Assembly (NCBI GenBank): GCA_902477075.1
Contig: CABSFU010000002.1
Location: forward strand, 1-64,000
DNA: 64,000 nucleotides
Origin: UMGS1498 sp900552335
GTDB lineage: Bacteria; Bacillota_I; Bacilli_A; RF39; UBA660
Direction of reading: 5' to 3'
In this document: positions 60,337 to 64,000 of the stretch, piece after piece
Layout: each line of letters opens with the position of its first letter
Position numbering within the stretch: the stretch's first letter is position 1
Position numbers and translations under genes: made by a program
Notes under the pieces: generated by a model
Databases searched by the model: none
What the model saw: only the letters and a program-made list of their open reading frames with translations
Told to the model about the DNA's origin: nothing

Positions 60337-61974
60337 ATGACAAATAAAGAATATGCAGAAATGTTACTTCCTAATGTAGAACATGATGCAGAATATTATG
60401 AAAATTTATATAAACCAAGAAATCTGGATGAGAAATGTGTAGTAACAAGATTTGCTCCAAGTCCAACCGGGTTTGTTCATATGGGTTCTTTACTAGCCGC
60501 TTTTATTGCTTCTAAAGCAGCTCATGATACAAATGGTGTTTTTTATTTAAGAATTGAAGACACAGATCAAAAAAGAGAAGTTGAAAATGGTATCGAAGGA
60601 ATTGTAGCCGATTTACAAAACTTTGATATTTCTTTTGATGAAGGCGCATTATCTAGAGAAAAAGAATTTGGAAATTATGGGCCTTACATTCAATCTAAAA
60701 GAAAAGATATCTATCAAGCATTTGCTAGAAAGTTAATAGAAGAAGATAAAGCTTATCCTTGTTTCTGTAGTACAGAGGAATTAAACGAAATTCGTTCTAA
60801 ACAAGAAGAAACAAAAAGAAGAATTGGTTATTATGGAATGTCTGCTAAATGCCGTAGATTAAATAGAGAAGATGTAATTGAAAAAGTAAAAAATGGAGAG
60901 CCTTATATTATCCGATTAAAATCATCTGGTAATTTTGATAGAAAAATAAAAATAAAGGATTTAGTTAAGGGAGATATTGAATTTCCAGAAAATGATATTG
61001 ATGTTATTATTATTAAAAGTGATGGACTTCCAACTTACCACTTTGCGCATGCTGTAGATGATCATTTGATGCATACAACACATGTTATTAGAGGAGATGA
61101 ATGGGTAAGTAGTTTACCAGTACATATTGATTTATTTAAAACATTAGGTTTTAAAGCCCCTAAATATGCTCATCTATCTCCTTTAATGAAAGAAGAAGAT
61201 GGTAATAAAAGAAAATTATCCAAAAGAAAAGATCCGGAAGCAGCTGTAAGTTATTATTTTTCAAAAGGAATTCCTGTTGAGGCTGTAAAACTTTACTTAA
61301 TGACAATAGCGAATACTAATTTTGAAGATTGGTATAACTGTAATAAAGATAAAGGTTTAGATGATTTTAAATTTGAGTTTAATAAAATTAGTAAAAGTGG
61401 TTCTTTATTTGATATGGATAAATTATTGAATATTTCAAAGAATTACATCAGTACTTTAAAAGCAGAAGAAGTATATGAAGGTGCTTTAGAGTATGCTAAA
61501 AATTTTGATGATGAATTATATCACTTATTAAGTGAAAATAAAGAATATACTATTCAAATTTTGAGTATTGAAAGATATCAGAAAAAACCAAGAAAAGATT
61601 TCTCTATGTATAGTGATATTAAATCTGCTATTTGGTATATGTATCCAAACTTATTTGATGGATCAACTTATGATAGAAAACTAACAGATGAAGAATTAAA
61701 AATTGTAGAAGATTATTTTAGTAATATTTATGGCATAGAAGATACAAAAGAGGAATGGTATTCTAAAATAAAAGATCTAGCAAGCAAATATGGTTATGCA
61801 AAAGAGGTAAAAGAATATAAAGAAAATCCTCAAAATTTTAAAGGACATGTAGGCGATATTTGTGAAATTATTCGATATACAGTAACTTCTCTTACAATGA
61901 CACCAGACTTGTATGAAATTCTAAAACTTTTAGGAATAAAAGAGATTGAAAGAAGAATATCTTTGTTAAAATAA
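60337..61974 (+). CDS. gltX: Glutamyl-tRNA synthetase
   Basis: Charges tRNA-Glu and, where no GlnRS exists, probably also tRNA-Gln for GatCAB amidation. Class I signatures: RFAPSPTGFVHMGSLLAA (HIGH-type) and KRKLSKRKDPEAA (KMSKS-type). A four-Cys-like zinc segment (YPCFCSTEEL) is reduced compared with E. coli. 545 aa is longer than the common 480-490; the C-terminal anticodon-binding part is extended. The frame is open back through tRNA-Gln to 60232, but ATG 60337 with AAGAGTGAT is the real start. tRNA genes for Gln and Glu flank it. Confidence 0.95.
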   Translation: MTNKEYAEMLLPNVEHDAEYYENLYKPRNLDEKCVVTRFAPSPTGFVHMGSLLAAFIASKAAHDTNGVFYLRIEDTDQKREVENGIEGIVADLQNFDISFDEGALSREKEFGNYGPYIQSKRKDIYQAFARKLIEEDKAYPCFCSTEELNEIRSKQEETKRRIGYYGMSAKCRRLNREDVIEKVKNGEPYIIRLKSSGNFDRKIKIKDLVKGDIEFPENDIDVIIIKSDGLPTYHFAHAVDDHLMHTTHVIRGDEWVSSLPVHIDLFKTLGFKAPKYAHLSPLMKEEDGNKRKLSKRKDPEAAVSYYFSKGIPVEAVKLYLMTIANTNFEDWYNCNKDKGLDDFKFEFNKISKSGSLFDMDKLLNISKNYISTLKAEEVYEGALEYAKNFDDELYHLLSENKEYTIQILSIERYQKKPRKDFSMYSDIKSAIWYMYPNLFDGSTYDRKLTDEELKIVEDYFSNIYGIEDTKEEWYSKIKDLASKYGYAKEVKEYKENPQNFKGHVGDICEIIRYTVTSLTMTPDLYEILKLLGIKEIERRISLLK

Positions 61975-61998
61975 TGGTTAGTATTTACTAGCCAACTT

Positions 61999-62075
61999 GG
62001 TCTGTTGGTGAAGTGGCTTAACACATTGCCCTCTCAAGGCAACATTCACGGGTCCGAATCCCGTACAGATCACCA
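61999..62075 (+). tRNA. tRNA-Glu (CTC)
   Basis: Acceptor GGTCTGT/ACAGATC, anticodon stem TTGCC/GGCAA with loop CTCTCAA (anticodon CTC), T-stem ACGGG/CCCGT, encoded CCA. The T-loop reads TCCGAAT instead of the near-universal TTCGAAT, i.e. C at position 55, the site TruB would modify. Confidence 0.88.
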
Positions 62076-62086
62076 AATTGATTCAT

Positions 62087-62117
62087 ACTTGAATTATTAT
62101 ATAGTTCAAGTTTTTTT
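62087..62117 (+). terminator. Terminator after tRNA-Glu
   Basis: ACTTGAA pairs with TTCAAGT, followed by seven T residues. Confidence 0.8.
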
Positions 62118-62230
62118 ATAAAATTTATATAACATTATCATGATAGTACTTTTCAAGAATGGTCAAAATGATAGAAAAATTGTTAAAACTTGATAACAAT
62201 GGCAGGTAATTCTTGTTTTTAAATAAAAAT

Positions 62231-62410
62231 ATGGAAGAAAATCTTATTCCAATTGAAGATATGGCAACTATATATTTAGAATATACGAAAATAGATGGAG
62301 ATAAAATGGAAAATCTTTATATTGGACTGTTAGCTTTCACAAATGAAAATGAAATTAGTATATTTCTAGCGTCTACTTTTCAAAATAGAGGATTGGGTAA
62401 AAAAATATAA
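62231..62410 (+). pseudogene. Possible GNAT acetyltransferase fragment
   Basis: The short frame ends in ASTFQNRGLGKKI, resembling the Q/R-x-x-G-x-G/A acetyl-CoA loop of GNAT proteins, then stops where the domain should continue. No good ribosome binding site is present. Probably a decayed gene. Confidence 0.35.
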
Positions 62411-62451
62411 ATTATAAAAATTTAAAATATTAGAATATTTTTTAATGAAAA

Positions 62452-62480
62452 GAAGTAAATTATGATGCATAATTTACTTC
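62452..62480. terminator. Perfect hairpin, probable bidirectional terminator
   Basis: GAAGTAAATTAT pairs with ATAATTTACTTC around GATGC, followed by TTATTTATT. Confidence 0.65.
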
Positions 62481-62518
62481 TTATTTATTATTGTGTTAAT
62501 ATAAAACTAGGTGAGAAT

Positions 62519-63133
62519 ATGAAAAAGGTAATCATAATTAGTATGGTAGTGATTTTGTTCATCATTTTAATTCCAGAACATAAATATAGTAATGAAGATT
62601 TTACTATTAAAAATTATATTAGCAGTATAGATAAGGATAAAGATGCAATGGATGATCAAACAGATATTTTAAATAACGCTAAAAAATATGTGGAGACAAA
62701 ACCAAAATACAAAAGTAAATACTATAATACAGGATATCCTAATGATGGATATGGTGTTTGTACAGATGTAGTAGGATTTTCTCTAAAAGAAGCCGGATAT
62801 GATTTAATGGTATTAGTAAATGAAGATGTTAAATCACATCAAGAAAGATATTCCATCACAACCATTGATAAAAATATTGATTTTAGAAGAGTAAATAATT
62901 TAAATGTTTACTTTAAATATAATTCTATATCTTTAACATTAAATCCAAAAGAAATAGCGGAATGGCAAGGTGGAGATATTGTCGTTTTTCCAAAACATAT
63001 TGGTATTGTTTCAGATAAGAGAAATAGAAAAGGCATTAATTATGTGATTCACCATGCTAATCCATTTCAAATTTGGTATGAGGAAGATATTTTAGAAAAA
63101 TATGAAATTATAGGTCATTATAGAATTAGTTAA
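62519..63133 (+). CDS. DUF1287 family protein
   Basis: 204 aa with an N-terminal membrane/signal segment (VIIISMVVILFIILIP). The body matches DUF1287: GYPNDGYGVCTDVVGFSLK with a conserved Cys, LVNEDV, then GDIVVFPKHIGIVSDKRN and YVIHHANP. This Cys/His pattern is NlpC/P60-like, so a cysteine amidase or peptidase acting outside the membrane is plausible. ATG 62519 has AGGTGAG; the longer frame from 62462 starts in a terminator hairpin. Confidence 0.88.
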   Translation: MKKVIIISMVVILFIILIPEHKYSNEDFTIKNYISSIDKDKDAMDDQTDILNNAKKYVETKPKYKSKYYNTGYPNDGYGVCTDVVGFSLKEAGYDLMVLVNEDVKSHQERYSITTIDKNIDFRRVNNLNVYFKYNSISLTLNPKEIAEWQGGDIVVFPKHIGIVSDKRNRKGINYVIHHANPFQIWYEEDILEKYEIIGHYRIS

Positions 63134-63186
63134 ATAGTCATTTTATAGTCATTTTAAAAATATATAATGTAATTGGAGGGAAAAAT

Positions 63187-63864
63187 ATGGAAATATTAAA
63201 AGTAGAACATTTAACAAAAACGTATGGAAAAGGAACAACAAAAGTAATTGCTTTAAATGATGTATCTTTTTCTGTAAACAAAGGTGAATTTGTTGCTATT
63301 GTAGGAGCAAGTGGAAGTGGTAAATCTACTTTATTACATTTGCTAGGTGGTGTAGATAGACCAACTAGTGGAAAAGTACTAATCGATGGCAATGATATTT
63401 ACAAAATGAATGATGACAATTTGGCTATTTTTAGGAGAAGACAAATTGGCTTAATTTATCAATTTTACAATTTAATTCCAATATTAGATGTGGAGGAAAA
63501 CATCACTTTACCGAGAGATTTAGATAATAATCCTGTAGAGCCAGAAAAATTAGAAGAATTATTAAGTACTTTAGGATTAGAAAAGCGAAGAAAACATCTT
63601 CCAAATGAATTGTCTGGAGGACAACAACAAAGAACATCTATTGGTCGAGCATTGATTACCAATCCGTCACTTGTACTTGCTGATGAACCAACAGGAAATC
63701 TAGATTCCAAAGCTAGCGATGAAATTGTTTCTTTACTAAAATCATCTAATAAAAAATATAATCAAACGATTATTATGATTACTCATGACTTGGAAATTGC
63801 TAAAAATGCAGATAGAATTATTACTATCGAAGATGGAAAAATTATTAGAGATGTGAGAAATTAA
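63187..63864 (+). CDS. ABC transporter ATP-binding protein (MacB/LolD-like)
   Basis: 225 aa. Walker A GASGSGKSTL (about residues 40-49), Q-loop YQFYNLIP, signature LSGGQQQRTSIG and Walker B LVLADEPTGNLDS are all intact. The type with DEPTGNLDS and an FtsX-like partner exports peptides or senses antimicrobial peptides (BceA-type). GGAGGG lies 6 bp before the start. The permease follows directly. Confidence 0.95.
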   Translation: MEILKVEHLTKTYGKGTTKVIALNDVSFSVNKGEFVAIVGASGSGKSTLLHLLGGVDRPTSGKVLIDGNDIYKMNDDNLAIFRRRQIGLIYQFYNLIPILDVEENITLPRDLDNNPVEPEKLEELLSTLGLEKRRKHLPNELSGGQQQRTSIGRALITNPSLVLADEPTGNLDSKASDEIVSLLKSSNKKYNQTIIMITHDLEIAKNADRIITIEDGKIIRDVRN

Positions 63865-63865
63865 T

Positions 63866-64000
63866 ATGAAAATATTAAATAAAATAATTATTAAAGACTT
63901 AAAATTAAACAAAAAAAGATCAATTGTAACCATAATAGGAATTATATTATCAGTAGCGCTTATTTGTGCTGTAGCAGGTATGGCTACCAGTTTTAGAGCA
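63866..64000 (+). CDS. FtsX-like ABC permease, 5' end only
   Basis: ATG 63866, one base after the ATPase stop, opens MKILNKIIIKDLKLNKKRS followed by a membrane helix (IVTIIGIILSVALICAVAG). This is the standard beginning of MacB/BceB-type permeases. The gene continues beyond the window. Confidence 0.85.
   Translation, partial: MKILNKIIIKDLKLNKKRSIVTIIGIILSVALICAVAGMATSFRA

Noticed and set aside
1..64000. CRISPR array
   Set aside because: No regularly spaced short direct repeats with unique spacers and no cas genes were seen.

Overview
The window is very AT-rich DNA from a Gram-positive-type, low-GC Firmicute. Its gene set (PASTA kinase and PP2C phosphatase, LCP ligases, YtxH, T-box, c-di-GMP riboswitch, A/T-ending codons, encoded tRNA CCA ends) fits an uncultured gut Bacilli/RF39-like lineage. 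That placement is an inference from gene content and style. TGA is used as a stop at several natural gene ends and Trp is read from TGG, so the standard bacterial code applies.

Layout. 1-4921 holds the tail of an Rpn-type gene, a NatAB-like ABC exporter, truB and two membrane proteins. 5158-16469 is one Wzx/Wzy-type cell-surface polysaccharide operon: priming transferase, DUF4422 and GT2 transferases, polymerase, flippase, LicD, IspD-like cytidylyltransferase, HAD, acyltransferase, GtrII-like transferase and Glf. It is preceded by two strong promoters that bracket a 10-G tract and ends in a terminator. A first LCP protein follows (16532-17980). 18068-20180 is a small accessory patch: a broken AAA ATPase, an IS91-like transposase remnant and an AbiEi/AbiEii toxin-antitoxin pair. 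Next come a T-box leader, a VanZ-like gene with its own promoter, a sugar nucleotidyltransferase, a second LCP protein, trmB, a lipoprotein, an envelope-associated cluster (Glu-rich protein, DUF948, YtxH) and recG.

28.7-50.2 kb, between recG and frr, is a genomic island. Its left edge is a short, strongly promoted, C-rich structured RNA whose terminator region seems to be an integration site. Four related att-like repeats (about 28792, 34054, 36156 and 45914) carry a CCCCCTGAA core, a terminator hairpin and arm-like AGATACYA repeats, and mark out nested, mostly dead integrative elements. One tyrosine integrase is broken, and its Xre regulator exists as one intact and one truncated copy. Cargo includes small enzymes (histidine phosphatase, GNATs, HAD-GNAT fusion), two exporters and a defence-like set: zinc-ribbon/HEPN protein, exonuclease-BRCT and nuclease-STAND NTPase. 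Beyond the last repeat lie a PIN-GNAT-PUA fusion and an ASCH protein.

The most interesting signal is a structured RNA leader found twice, directly upstream of two unrelated putative RNases: the zinc-ribbon/HEPN protein (40282-40349) and the PIN-GNAT-PUA protein (46470-46534). Both copies fold into the same hairpin-plus-U-tract, with compensatory base changes. This suggests a shared RNA-based control of toxin-like nucleases.

50.3-64 kb returns to housekeeping genes: frr, lepB, a c-di-GMP-riboswitch-controlled surface protein, a PH-domain protein, rlmN, PP2C phosphatase, PASTA kinase, rsgA, rpe, tRNA-Thr, tRNA-Gln, gltX, tRNA-Glu, a DUF1287 protein and the start of a MacB-like ABC transporter.
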